Source: Thermoanaerobaculia bacterium (GTDB lineage Bacteria; Acidobacteriota; Thermoanaerobaculia; Gp7-AA8). Taken from it: DNA of 64,000 nt. Of this stretch, positions 1-7,925 are shown in pieces. The stretch spans positions 58,981 through 122,980 of the forward strand of contig JADGNZ010000016.1 in NCBI GenBank assembly GCA_017883205.1, given 5' to 3'. The notes beneath the pieces are model-generated. The model had not been told where the DNA came from. It was given only the letters and a program-made list of their open reading frames with translations, and made no database searches. Position 1 is the first letter of the stretch; each line of letters starts with the position of its first letter. The position numbers and the translations under genes were made by a program.

Positions 1-360
1 CCGCACGGCGTTCTGGTGGTGTCCACGCCGAACCATGATTACTTTCGCTCGAAGTTACCGAGCTATCGCGAGCTCGGTGATCCAAAGGCGCATGAGTCGA
101 AGCAGTTTTCGGCAGGCGGAGGCGATCATTTCTTTGCCTATACCGAGCAGGAGCTGCGGGCCGCCGCGGCCGAGGCTGGACTCGATGTTCTGGAGATGAT
201 CTATTTCGAGACGCCCGCGATCTCCGGGCATTTCTTCGTGCGCTTCCTTCACCGGATCATTCCATTGGCGTTCTTGAAGAAGACGGATCGTCTGTTACTG
301 CGCATGTCGCCGCGCAAGCTCGCACACCAGCTCTGCATGGTGCTGCGGAGGCCGGAGTGA
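1..360 (+). CDS. SAM-dependent methyltransferase, C-terminal part (cut by window edge)
   Basis: The frame is open from the first base, so the N-terminus lies outside the window. The remaining ~119 residues begin PHGVLVVSTPN, which resembles the late beta-strand of class I methyltransferases (a 'G.l.vstPN' turn). This is followed by HFFAYTEQEL, the 'H...ys..el' element typical of methyltransferases acting on polysaccharide or quinone precursors. The SAM-binding glycine motif is not visible. The stop overlaps the GTG of the next gene by the GTGA arrangement, so it is translationally coupled to the acyltransferase and belongs to the polysaccharide operon. Methylation of a sugar or lipid-linked intermediate is an inference from context. 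Confidence 0.7.
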   Translation, partial: PHGVLVVSTPNHDYFRSKLPSYRELGDPKAHESKQFSAGGGDHFFAYTEQELRAAAAEAGLDVLEMIYFETPAISGHFFVRFLHRIIPLAFLKKTDRLLLRMSPRKLAHQLCMVLRRPE

Positions 361-881
361 GGTTGCGGCTCGCTATGGGACGGCTTCGCGCGCTCTGGCT
401 GCGCTTGCGCGGCGCCAGGGTAGGTGCGAAGTCTCTTGCTGGTCCTCGTCTGGTCGCGCGAAACGTCTCCGGCATCACACTCGGGATGCGCGTGGAGATC
501 GAGCATGACGTGTTCCTCAAGCTCGTGAGCAGTGAAGCGCGGCTTACGGTGGGCGACTATGCCTTCATCGGGCACGGATGCGAGATCGATGTCTACACCT
601 CTGTGTCGATCGGCGCGCACACGCTGCTGGCACCAGGAGTCTTCGTTACGGATCACACGCACAACCACGCCGCCTCGCGGCGGATCGACGAGCAGGGAAT
701 CCGTGGTGGCCCGGTAACGATCGGCGACGACGCCTGGCTGGGGGCGCACTGCATCGTAATGGCCGGCGTGACCATCGGCGACGGTGCGATTGTCGGGGCC
801 GGCGCCGTGGTGACCAGGGATGTCGCACCGAACGCGGTCGTGGCCGGCGTCCCCGCGAAGGTGATCGGGAGCCGCAGCTGA
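357..881 (+). CDS. Hexapeptide-repeat (LbH) acyltransferase
   Basis: The 174-residue protein has imperfect hexapeptide repeats from about residue 40 to 165 (for example VTIGDDAWLGAHCIVMAGV and VTIGDGAIVGAGAVV). These form a left-handed beta-helix. DHTHNH at residues 99-104 is the usual site of the catalytic histidine in the WbbJ/NodL/maltose acetyltransferase group. The C-terminal GVPAKVIG is a family hallmark. It is predicted to O-acetylate a sugar of the exopolysaccharide or O-antigen in the cytoplasm. The GTG start overlaps the stop of the methyltransferase (GTGA), and the stop overlaps the ATG of the next glycosyltransferase by one base, so the three genes are coupled. Confidence 0.85.
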   Translation: MRLRLAMGRLRALWLRLRGARVGAKSLAGPRLVARNVSGITLGMRVEIEHDVFLKLVSSEARLTVGDYAFIGHGCEIDVYTSVSIGAHTLLAPGVFVTDHTHNHAASRRIDEQGIRGGPVTIGDDAWLGAHCIVMAGVTIGDGAIVGAGAVVTRDVAPNAVVAGVPAKVIGSRS

Positions 882-2065
882 TGGCGCGTTACCGTCTCGC
901 CATCGTCGCATCGCATGTCATTCAGTACCAGGATCCGTTCTTCCGGCTTCTGGCCGCGGATCCCAGCGTCGACCTCACCGTGCTCTATCTCTCGAATGCC
1001 GGCGCGCGAACCTATCGCGACGCGGACATGGGAACCACGCTTCAGTGGGACGTCGAGCTTCTGACTGGCTACCGTCACCTGTTCCTTCGCAACCTCGTGA
1101 ACGACAGCAATCGTGGCTGGACGCGGCACATCAATCCGGGAATCGTGCCGGCCCTTCTGCGCGGACATTCCGATTTGGTCATTTTCATGCTGGGCTGGGG
1201 CTCGATCAGCGCCATGCTCGGCATCCTCACCTGCCGCATGGCGGGCATCCCATTTTTTCTTTATGGCGACAGCAGTTTCCCCCCAGCCGAAGATTCGGCG
1301 AGAAGGCGCGTCCGGGCGAGACTCTTGCGATTCCTCTTCCGGAACACGACTGGCTTCATGGTCTCGGGAGTGCTCAACGCCGCGTACTACAGGCACTACG
1401 GCGCGGACGACCGTCACTTCTTTCTGCTGCCGTGGGCGGTCGACAACGAACGCTTCGAGAAAGCCAGCAGCTTCGCGTCGGGCGAAAGGGAGCGGATGCG
1501 CGCATCGCTCGGTATCCGTCCCGATCAGATCGTCTTTGTCTTCTCAGCGAAGCTCGTGGAGCGCAAGGATCCTATGTCGCTTCTGCGCGCATACGAATTG
1601 ATGCCTGGCCGCGACCGCGCTGTGGTTCTTTTTCTCGGGGACGGCATCCTGCGCGAAACCCTCGAGACGTATGCGCGCGAGCATGAACTTGAGGGTGCGC
1701 TCTTCGCCGGTTTCGTGAACCAGAGCGAACTGCCGAAATACTACGGTTTGGCGGATGTCTTCGTGCTGCCGTCAACCTATGAGCCGCGAGGGGCGGTGAT
1801 CAACGAAGCGATGGCGTGCGGACTTCCGGTCATCGTCACTGACCGCTGCGGATCGATCGGCGACATCGTCCTCGAAGGCGAAAATGCCTTCATCTATCCG
1901 GCAGGCGACGCGGTCGCGCTGGCAAACGCGATGACGAAGCTCGCTGAAGACGACGCCTTGTGCGAACGGATGGCATCGCGGTCGCGCGAGATCATCAGCA
2001 CCTGGAGCTTCGCACGCGGAGTGGCGGGAGTACGGGAGGCCATCGGATGGATGACCTCGCGATAA
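881..2065 (+). CDS. Glycosyltransferase, GT-B fold (family 4-like)
   Basis: The 394-residue protein starts MARYRLAIVASH at the ATG that shares one base with the previous stop. A longer frame upstream is an overlap with the acyltransferase gene and was not used. The C-terminal half carries the GT4 nucleotide-sugar-binding signature EPRGAVINEAMACGLPVIVT, with the E-x7-E pattern (the pair glutamate and the EA glutamate). LGIRPDQIVFVFSAKLVERKDP marks the start of the C-terminal Rossmann domain. It should transfer a sugar from a nucleotide donor onto a growing oligosaccharide at the inner membrane face. Acceptor and donor cannot be told from sequence. Confidence 0.88.
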   Translation: MARYRLAIVASHVIQYQDPFFRLLAADPSVDLTVLYLSNAGARTYRDADMGTTLQWDVELLTGYRHLFLRNLVNDSNRGWTRHINPGIVPALLRGHSDLVIFMLGWGSISAMLGILTCRMAGIPFFLYGDSSFPPAEDSARRRVRARLLRFLFRNTTGFMVSGVLNAAYYRHYGADDRHFFLLPWAVDNERFEKASSFASGERERMRASLGIRPDQIVFVFSAKLVERKDPMSLLRAYELMPGRDRAVVLFLGDGILRETLETYAREHELEGALFAGFVNQSELPKYYGLADVFVLPSTYEPRGAVINEAMACGLPVIVTDRCGSIGDIVLEGENAFIYPAGDAVALANAMTKLAEDDALCERMASRSREIISTWSFARGVAGVREAIGWMTSR

Positions 2066-2955
2066 CGATCGCCATTCCGACCTACAACCGGGCCGCCGTC
2101 GCCGTGCAGGCCGTGCGGCGCATTCTCGACCTTGTTCCGAAGCCGGCCGCCATCCTGGTCGTCGACCAGACAGAGACCGGAACGCCCGAGCTGGCGCGAT
2201 GGGCCGAGGAGGGAGCGATCCGCTGGATCCGCCTCCCGCACCCATCGATTCCTCACGCCATGAACGAGGCGCTGATCGAGGCAACGACACCGCTGGTCCT
2301 GTTTCTCGATGACGACGTGGTGCCGGTTCCCGGCATCGTGTTCGAGCATGCAGCCGGATACCGCGACGAGCGTGTCTGGGCAACCGTCGGCCAGTGTCTC
2401 GAGCCTGGACAAGTGCCTGATCACTACACCGGACCGTTCGACGCCACCGGCATCACCGATCTCGAATTCCGCTTCAACCACGACGAAGAGCGCCCGGTCG
2501 CCAACGTCATGGCCGGGAATCTCTCCGTGAGACGAGATCGTGCGCTGGCCGTTGGCGGATTTGACGAGAACTTCATCGGCGTCGCCTATCGCTTCGAGAC
2601 CGAATTCGCCGCACGCCTGGTAAGTGCCGGCGGCACGATTCTCTTCCAGCCCCGCGCGCACGTCGATCATCTGCGCATCCCCACCGGCGGCACGCGCACG
2701 TGGGGGGAGCACAAGACCAGCACGTCTCCGATGCACTCGGTGGGCGACTACTACTTCGCGCTTCACCACGCGCCATCGTTCTGGTCGTATGCCGCCCGGC
2801 GGTTGCGAAGAAACGTGGCCACGACATTCCATCTCCGTCATCCGTGGACGATTCCAGGCAAACTGATCGGCGAAACGCGCGGCCTGCTGCTGGCGCGGCG
2901 CCTGGCGCGCAAGGGCCGGCGATTGATCGGAAAGCGCGAGTCGGGCGATGATTGA
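2047..2955 (+). CDS. Glycosyltransferase family 2
   Basis: The 302-residue protein starts MDDLAITIAIPTYNRA, the usual GT2 N-terminal strand, and has the metal-binding acidic motif LFLDDDVVP at residues 88-90. GNLSVRRDRALAVGGFDENF, a typical GT2 acceptor-side element, follows near residue 160. The ATG at 2047 overlaps the previous glycosyltransferase by 19 bases, so the two are coupled. Arg/Lys-rich basic helices near the C-terminus suggest peripheral membrane contact. Sugar specificity is unknown. Confidence 0.88.
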   Translation: MDDLAITIAIPTYNRAAVAVQAVRRILDLVPKPAAILVVDQTETGTPELARWAEEGAIRWIRLPHPSIPHAMNEALIEATTPLVLFLDDDVVPVPGIVFEHAAGYRDERVWATVGQCLEPGQVPDHYTGPFDATGITDLEFRFNHDEERPVANVMAGNLSVRRDRALAVGGFDENFIGVAYRFETEFAARLVSAGGTILFQPRAHVDHLRIPTGGTRTWGEHKTSTSPMHSVGDYYFALHHAPSFWSYAARRLRRNVATTFHLRHPWTIPGKLIGETRGLLLARRLARKGRRLIGKRESGDD

Positions 2956-3015
2956 GCGGCGCCTCCAAGAAATGGCACGCGCGCCGATCGCGTTCCGCTG
3001 AACGACCTCCGCACG

Positions 3016-4419
3016 ATGACAGTCACGGTTCTATTCGTCGCGTTCATGCTCCTCTCGGCAGCCATCGCGCTCGTCGATTGGAGGAGGGGTTGGCTGCTGG
3101 CCCTTCTCGTTGGAGTGCTGGCGGACCCCGTTCGTAAGCTGACGCCGGGTACGCCCGTAGCGATGTCTCTGAGCATCGTCGCGGTTTACCTTGTCATCAT
3201 TTTTTCGGCCCAGAAGACTCTGCAGACTCACGCCCGCGAATTCTCGCTTCGTTTCTCCAACCTGTTCGGCGGGCTCACGGTGGTCCTGTTCTTCCTCTTT
3301 CTAGCAGCAGTCAACGGCCTCTTTACGTTCGGCCTGGAGGGTTGGAAAGCACCCGCACTCGGCCTCTTCCTCTATTGCGCCCCAATTCCCGCGGTAATCC
3401 TCGGATACGCCTATTTGCAACGCGAGGAGCAGATCTACGACCTGTTCCGCTTCTACGCCATCGTGACGTCGATCGCGATGATCGGCACGCCGCTGGAGTA
3501 CTTCAACCTGCCTTGGCGTGCCCTTGGGACCGTGGCGCTGTCCGAGGGAAATTATCGAATGATTACGGGCCTGACGATCCGGCTGCTGTCCGGGTTTTAT
3601 CGCGCGCCCGACATCATGGGATTGCACGCAGCAATCCTGACGATGATCGGTCTCATCATGGCTCTGCGTTCCCGCAGTTTCCGCACGGCGTGGGTTTGGA
3701 TGCTTGTCACAGGCTGGGGATTTCTCAACTGCCTGCTCAGCGGACGGCGCAAGGCGATCTACATGATCGTCGTCTTCCTTGCGGCGTTTCTCTGGCGATA
3801 CTTTCGCCGTCTCTCCGCGGTTCACGTCATCTCGTTCGTGGCTCTCGGCCTCCTCACGATGTTCGTGATCAGCAGAGTCTCGGCGGGCGAAGAATCGAGC
3901 GCCTACACGCAGGGAGCCGCCACGACCCAGGACGAGATTTACAGCCGTCTGGAGGGAGGTCTAAGCGGTACTGTGGAGCAATCGGGGATCATGGGTGCCG
4001 GTCTCGGAACGGCGACACAGGGCGCCTATCACGTCCTCAACGAGAGTGGCGTGGCACGGCTCGGGTGGCAGGAAGGTGGCCTCGGAAAGCTGGCCGTGGA
4101 GCTCGGCGTACCGGGTCTGATCGCCGTCGGAATGTTGGGAGCCGCGATGGTGATGACGATCCTCAAGATCTCCGCACACCCTGACGTTCCCGGCTCAACC
4201 CAGCTCACACGGGCGGCGCTCTTCGGCATCGTCGTCGCGAATGTCGTCGAGTTCATGGCCTCCGCACAGGCCTACTCAGATGCCTTGCTCACACTCCTGG
4301 CGGCATTCTTCGTTGGATGTCTGTTTGCCACCGCATCGCTCGATGAGCGACTGGCAGAGGCGACGGCAACGGAGAGCAGCGCCTTACCGCGGCCATTGAC
4401 GTCACCGGTCACCCCGTAG
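3016..4419 (+). CDS. Polytopic membrane protein, O-antigen/exopolysaccharide polymerase-like
   Basis: The 467-residue protein has about 10-12 hydrophobic segments starting directly at MTVTVLFVAFMLLSAAIAL. A long soluble loop lies at roughly residues 290-365 (it includes SAYTQGAATTQDEIYSRLEG and GIMGAGLGTATQGAYH). A large loop between late membrane segments is typical of Wzy polymerases and WaaL ligases, and the loop carries a GAGLG..TQG..H element seen in these proteins. It sits between glycosyltransferases in one run of plus-strand genes. Another Wzy_C-type protein lies at 13833-15254, so one may polymerise and the other ligate. Which does which cannot be decided here. Confidence 0.72.
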   Translation: MTVTVLFVAFMLLSAAIALVDWRRGWLLALLVGVLADPVRKLTPGTPVAMSLSIVAVYLVIIFSAQKTLQTHAREFSLRFSNLFGGLTVVLFFLFLAAVNGLFTFGLEGWKAPALGLFLYCAPIPAVILGYAYLQREEQIYDLFRFYAIVTSIAMIGTPLEYFNLPWRALGTVALSEGNYRMITGLTIRLLSGFYRAPDIMGLHAAILTMIGLIMALRSRSFRTAWVWMLVTGWGFLNCLLSGRRKAIYMIVVFLAAFLWRYFRRLSAVHVISFVALGLLTMFVISRVSAGEESSAYTQGAATTQDEIYSRLEGGLSGTVEQSGIMGAGLGTATQGAYHVLNESGVARLGWQEGGLGKLAVELGVPGLIAVGMLGAAMVMTILKISAHPDVPGSTQLTRAALFGIVVANVVEFMASAQAYSDALLTLLAAFFVGCLFATASLDERLAEATATESSALPRPLTSPVTP

Positions 4420-4430
4420 CACCGTAGCGC

Positions 4431-5594
4431 GTGCGCCTGCTCCACGTCGTCCCCACCTACCTTCCCGCGACGCGCTATGGAGGCCCGATCTACGCGGTCC
4501 ACGGTCTTTGTCGCGCCCTGGCTGCTCGCGGACACGCGGTCGATGTCTTCACGACGAACGTCGATGGCGAGCACGACTCGAACGTGCCGCTTGGCGTGCC
4601 GGTGAGTCTCGACGGAGTGCAGGTCCACTACTTCGCCTCACCTGCCGGTCTGCGGCGAAGGATGTACGTCTCCCGCGCAATGGGCACAGCTTTAGCCGAG
4701 CGTATGTCCGCGTACGACCTCCTCCATCTGCACTCCGTTTTCCTCTGGCCAACGTACGCAGCAGCCCGGGCCGCAGAGCGCGCACGGGTGCCTTACGTCG
4801 TCTCGCCAAGGGGAATGCTCGTTCCCGAGCTGATCCGGCGAAAGAGCGCGCTCGTGAAGAACGCCTGGATCCGATTCGTGGAAAGCCACACCTTCCGCAA
4901 GTCGGCGGGCATTCACTTCACGGCCGAGCGCGAGTGGGAAGACGCTCGCCAGGTTGCGATTCCGCTTCCGGCCCCATTCATCGTTCCGAACGGAATCGAT
5001 CTCCCTCCCGCTGCGTCCATCCCGCGCCTCGGCGATACGCTCCTTTTTCTCGGCCGTATCAACTGGAAAAAAGGACTGGACCGTCTACTCGCTGCCGCGG
5101 CTGTACTTCCGAAGGTGAAGGTGATCATCGCAGGAAACGACGAAGAGAACCTCACACCAGCACTCCGGGCTCAGGCCGAGCGCCTCGGCATCGCCGATCG
5201 CGTCGACTTCCGCGGCCCGGTGCGAGGCGCTGCGAAGGACGAATTGCTTCGAACCTCGACTGCGTTGGTGCTGCCGTCTCTCTCCGAGAACTTCGGCAAC
5301 GTGGTACTCGAAGCGATGGCGGTGGAGATGCCAGTGATCGTTACGCCGGAGGTGGGGCTGGCATCCGACGTTGCGCAGGCCGGGGCAGGCATCGTTACCA
5401 GCGGCCAACCCGAGCCACTAGCCGCGGCCATTGGCAAGCTCCTGCGCGACCCGGAGAGCCGTGCATCGATGGGACGGCGCGGACGGGAACTGGTTGCGGC
5501 ACGCTTCACGTGGGATCGTGTGGCGATGCAAATGGAAGAACACTATCTGCGAATCGTGGCCGCGAATGCGGCGGGACTCAAGACGATCCAATGA
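4431..5594 (+). CDS. Glycosyltransferase family 4
   Basis: The 387-residue protein starts with GTG at 4431, 11 bases after the previous stop. The N-terminus reads VRLLHVVPTYLPATRYGGP, the family pattern of a strand followed by a glycine-rich acceptor loop. The C-terminal domain shows LLFLGRINWKKGLDRLLAA and then SLSENFGNVVLEAMAVEMPV, the GT4 E-x7-E motif. It is predicted to be a cytoplasmic or membrane-associated glycosyltransferase of the polysaccharide pathway. Its stop overlaps an ATG at 5591 (ATGA), which begins a short glycosyltransferase-like stub. Confidence 0.9.
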   Translation: MRLLHVVPTYLPATRYGGPIYAVHGLCRALAARGHAVDVFTTNVDGEHDSNVPLGVPVSLDGVQVHYFASPAGLRRRMYVSRAMGTALAERMSAYDLLHLHSVFLWPTYAAARAAERARVPYVVSPRGMLVPELIRRKSALVKNAWIRFVESHTFRKSAGIHFTAEREWEDARQVAIPLPAPFIVPNGIDLPPAASIPRLGDTLLFLGRINWKKGLDRLLAAAAVLPKVKVIIAGNDEENLTPALRAQAERLGIADRVDFRGPVRGAAKDELLRTSTALVLPSLSENFGNVVLEAMAVEMPVIVTPEVGLASDVAQAGAGIVTSGQPEPLAAAIGKLLRDPESRASMGRRGRELVAARFTWDRVAMQMEEHYLRIVAANAAGLKTIQ

Positions 5595-5755
5595 CCACCG
5601 TCAGCATCATCATTCCGGTCGACCTGGGGCTCCCTTCGCGCGATGGATCCGAGGATTCGATGTCTGCGCGCGGAGAATGCTTCATAGCGCCCTCAAGCGC
5701 GCGGCAAAGGGCGCCGGCGGCAAGCAGTGATCGGCCGCTGCTACCATGCGTCGCG
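5591..5755 (+). pseudogene. Possible remnant of a GT2 gene start, or N-terminal extension of the next gene
   Basis: An ATG overlapping the preceding stop opens with MTTVSIIIPV, the textbook N-terminus of a family 2 glycosyltransferase. It then loses all similarity (DLGLPSRDGSEDSMSARGE and a low-complexity tail). The frame continues without a stop into the next glycosyltransferase, whose own first strand begins at MLDRITPVILTRNEEEN (5756). Two successive GT2 first strands in one frame suggest a deletion that removed the body of one GT2 gene. Alternatively, the extension is simply translated as part of the downstream protein. Confidence 0.45.
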
Positions 5756-6526
5756 ATGCTCGATCGCATCACACCCGTGATCCTCACGCGCAATGAGGAA
5801 GAAAACATCGAACGCACGCTGGCGCGGCTGACGTGGGCCCGCGAGGTGGTCGTGGTCGACAGCGAGAGCACCGACGAAACGGCTACCATCGCCCGGCGGT
5901 TTGTCAACGTGCGCCTGTCGCAGCGCGCCTTCGACACGCACGCCGCCCAATGGACGTTCGCGGTCTCGCAGGTGACGACCGAATGGATGCTGACGCTCGA
6001 CGCCGACTACATCGTGCCGGAGGATTTTGTGAACGAGATCAGTTCTCTCGATCCGCCGCCGGATGTTGCCGGCTACGAGGCGGCCTTCACGTACGCGATC
6101 AACGGTCGGCCGCTTCGTGCGACGCTGTACACGCCGCGCGTCGTGCTGCTCCGCCGAGGAGCATTTGAGATCTGGCAAGATGGCCACACACAACGTGTCC
6201 GCGTGCATGACCGCGTTCTGCGCTTGCAGGCGCGTTTGATTCACGACGACCGCAAAAGCCTCCGCCGCTTCATCGAGCGGCAGCGGATCTACATGCGCAG
6301 AGAAGCGGAGAAACTGCGCGCCACACCTTGGCGGAACCTCCCCCTTTCCGGCCGCATCCGAAAACTCCGCGTGGCATCCCCGTTTTTCATCCTCCCGTAT
6401 GTGCTGCTTGCGAAGCGCGCTATTCTGGATGGCTCCGCCGGGCTTCGGTATGCGTACGAGCGATTCCTCGCCGAATCGATCCTCTCGATCGAATTATTCA
6501 GGAGTCGCGGCAGGAGGCATCGCTGA
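5756..6526 (+). CDS. Glycosyltransferase family 2, KdtX/WaaE-like
   Basis: The 256-residue protein starts MLDRITPVILTRNEEENIE, characteristic of the GT2 subgroup acting in LPS-core or polysaccharide synthesis. It has VVVDSESTDET for nucleotide binding, LTLDADYIVP as the DxD-type metal site near residue 83, and FEIWQDGHTQRVRV further on. A C-terminal basic and hydrophobic stretch (LRKLRVASPFFILPYVLL) probably contacts the membrane. An in-frame ATG at 5591 would give a 311-residue form. I chose 5756 because family similarity begins exactly there. No clear Shine-Dalgarno precedes it, so coupled translation from 5591 remains possible. Confidence 0.85.
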   Translation: MLDRITPVILTRNEEENIERTLARLTWAREVVVVDSESTDETATIARRFVNVRLSQRAFDTHAAQWTFAVSQVTTEWMLTLDADYIVPEDFVNEISSLDPPPDVAGYEAAFTYAINGRPLRATLYTPRVVLLRRGAFEIWQDGHTQRVRVHDRVLRLQARLIHDDRKSLRRFIERQRIYMRREAEKLRATPWRNLPLSGRIRKLRVASPFFILPYVLLAKRAILDGSAGLRYAYERFLAESILSIELFRSRGRRHR

Positions 6527-6527
6527 G

Positions 6528-7250
6528 ATGAAACTCCCCGAAGTCCTGAAGACGATCATTCGACTGCCGCTCCGGCTCATCCCGCGTGAAGCAGTCATGC
6601 GCATCTGCTCCGGCCCTCTTCGCGGCTTTCGATGGATCGCCGGCTCGGCTCCGCACGGTTCCTGGCTCGGCACTTACGAGTCGCACGTGCAACGGCTGTT
6701 TTGCGAGAGAGTGAAACCGGGCGACATCGTCTTCGACATCGGAGCGAACGTCGGGTTCTTCACGTTGCTCGCTTCGAAACTCGCTGGGCCGAACGGTCAC
6801 GTCTATGCCTTCGAGCCGCTCCCGCGCAATCTCTCCTACATCGAACAGCACATCCGCTTGAACGACCTCGCCAACGTCACCGTCAAGCCGATCGCCATCG
6901 CCGCAACCTCGGGTACTGCGCGGTTCGGCGACGGCGAGAATGACTCGCAAACAAGGCTCAGCGAAAAAGGGGAGCATCAGGTGACGACCGCCTCGCTCGA
7001 TGACTTGATCGCAAGCGGTGTCGCCCCGCTGCCCGCATTCATCAAGATGGATATCGAGGGCGCCGAGTCGGACGCTCTTCGAGGTGCGTTGGCTCTGCTC
7101 GGATCGACTGGCCTGACGATCGTCCTATCGACGCACGGTCACGTGCAGCAAGAGCGATGCTGGTCCGCGCTGGAGCAGGCGCAGTTCCATCTCGAACTGC
7201 TTCGCGATGGTGCTGCCGATGGCGACTATCTGATTCTCGCCACGAAGTAG
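6528..7250 (+). CDS. FkbM-family SAM-dependent methyltransferase
   Basis: The 240-residue protein has a good ribosome-binding site (CAGGAGG at 6511-6517) that fixes the ATG at 6528. GDIVFDIGANVGFFTLLASK is the SAM-binding motif I. VYAFEPLPRNLSYIEQHIRL is the acidic-loop motif with the FkbM-typical 'FEP...n...l..n' arrangement. FIKMDIEGAESDALRGA is the FkbM signature 'iKiDvEGaE..vl.G'. Members methylate hydroxyl groups of sugars and other small molecules. Here it closes the first plus-strand polysaccharide operon, so O-methylation of a sugar residue is the likely role. Confidence 0.88.
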   Translation: MKLPEVLKTIIRLPLRLIPREAVMRICSGPLRGFRWIAGSAPHGSWLGTYESHVQRLFCERVKPGDIVFDIGANVGFFTLLASKLAGPNGHVYAFEPLPRNLSYIEQHIRLNDLANVTVKPIAIAATSGTARFGDGENDSQTRLSEKGEHQVTTASLDDLIASGVAPLPAFIKMDIEGAESDALRGALALLGSTGLTIVLSTHGHVQQERCWSALEQAQFHLELLRDGAADGDYLILATK

Positions 7251-7442
7251 TTGCCTGGGGGCGCGACAACTCGCCCGCGCTCCAACGCTGATAAAACGGG
7301 TGATTGAGCAGATGGCGCTGCTGCAGTTCCTGATCGAGAGAGCTGACCACGTTCTCCATGTTGTCTCCGCAAGCCGCGATTTCAGGAGACGCTATCACGC
7401 ACGCCGGATCATCACGCCGCGCAATGGTGGATTGCATTTCGT

Positions 7443-7490
7443 GCGAAGCGCTTTGGACTGCGGCGAGGCCAGCAACAGCTTTAAAACACG
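7443..7490 (+). repeat. REP-like palindromic element, copy 1 (degenerate)
   Basis: This is a relative of copies 2 and 3. It carries GCGAAGCGCTTTGGACTGCG followed by a GC-rich imperfect palindrome and GCTTTAAAACACG. The palindrome is weaker here (GGCGAGGCCAGCAACAGC) than in the other copies. Confidence 0.7.
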
Positions 7491-7545
7491 GCCCGGACAG
7501 AAACCCCAAAGCTCATGAGCTCCACCATGCGATACGACACGAGAT

Positions 7546-7587
7546 CGAAAGCGGTGGCTGGCGCCACCGCACTCCAAAGCGCTTCGC
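7546..7587 (-). repeat. REP-like palindromic element, copy 2 (inverted)
   Basis: This copy is in opposite orientation to copies 1 and 3. It reads CGAAAGCGGTGGCTGGCGCC, then ACCGCACTCCAAAGCGCTTCGC. The core GCGGTGGCTGGCGCCACCGC forms a stable stem. Alternating orientation of neighbouring copies is typical of REP/BIME elements. Confidence 0.75.
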
Positions 7588-7682
7588 GCGAAATCGGGGC
7601 TACTGCTGCGCGAAAGATCTCTACGCCAGCCAGAACAGCCACGCACGAACTTCCAGGCAGGAGAGAGTCAACCTCATTCGCG

Positions 7683-7731
7683 GCGAAGCCGCTTTGGACT
7701 GCGGTGGCGCCAGCCACCGCTTTCAAACACG
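7683..7731 (+). repeat. REP-like palindromic element, copy 3
   Basis: This copy reads GCGAAGCCGCTTTGGACTGC, then GGTGGCGCCAGCCACCGCTT and TCAAACACG. It matches the reverse complement of copy 2 through the palindrome and the CTTTGGACTGCGG arm. Confidence 0.75.
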
Positions 7732-7877
7732 TTCGGCGACTGCAAACCGAAGTTCACGAGCTCCACCATGCGATGCCGCCTTCTCCCCACGCTGTGGATC
7801 GCTTTGATGACATCGATTGCGTTATGTTTCGCAAAGACACTTCTCCTTTCTCGAAAGGTTTGGGGTTGATGTCGAAG

Positions 7878-7912
7878 GCACGGCCGCGCGCAAACGCGGC
7901 CGTGCGGTTTTT
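7878..7912 (+). terminator. Rho-independent terminator, plus-strand orientation
   Basis: A perfect 11-bp stem, GCACGGCCGCG (7878-7888) and CGCGGCCGTGC (7895-7905), has a 6-base loop and is followed by GGTTTTT. The T-run is only on the plus-strand side, so it ends transcripts moving rightward. These would come either from the upstream polysaccharide operon, 630 bases away, or from an unannotated transcript in the repeat region. It may also reduce read-through from the convergent gene at 7926-8501. Confidence 0.85.
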
Positions 7913-7925
7913 CAGGGAATAATCG

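Larger units (their letters stand above)
7251..7925. other. Gene-free stretch with REP-like elements
   Basis: About 675 bases separate the FkbM gene from the convergent hypothetical gene. Short frames here lack similarity to anything and are explained by the repeats. The stretch holds three copies of a GC-rich palindromic element (7443, 7546, 7683), a 17-base direct repeat (GAGCTCCACCATGCGAT at 7517-7533 and 7758-7774), and a strong hairpin terminator at 7878-7912. Confidence 0.7.
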
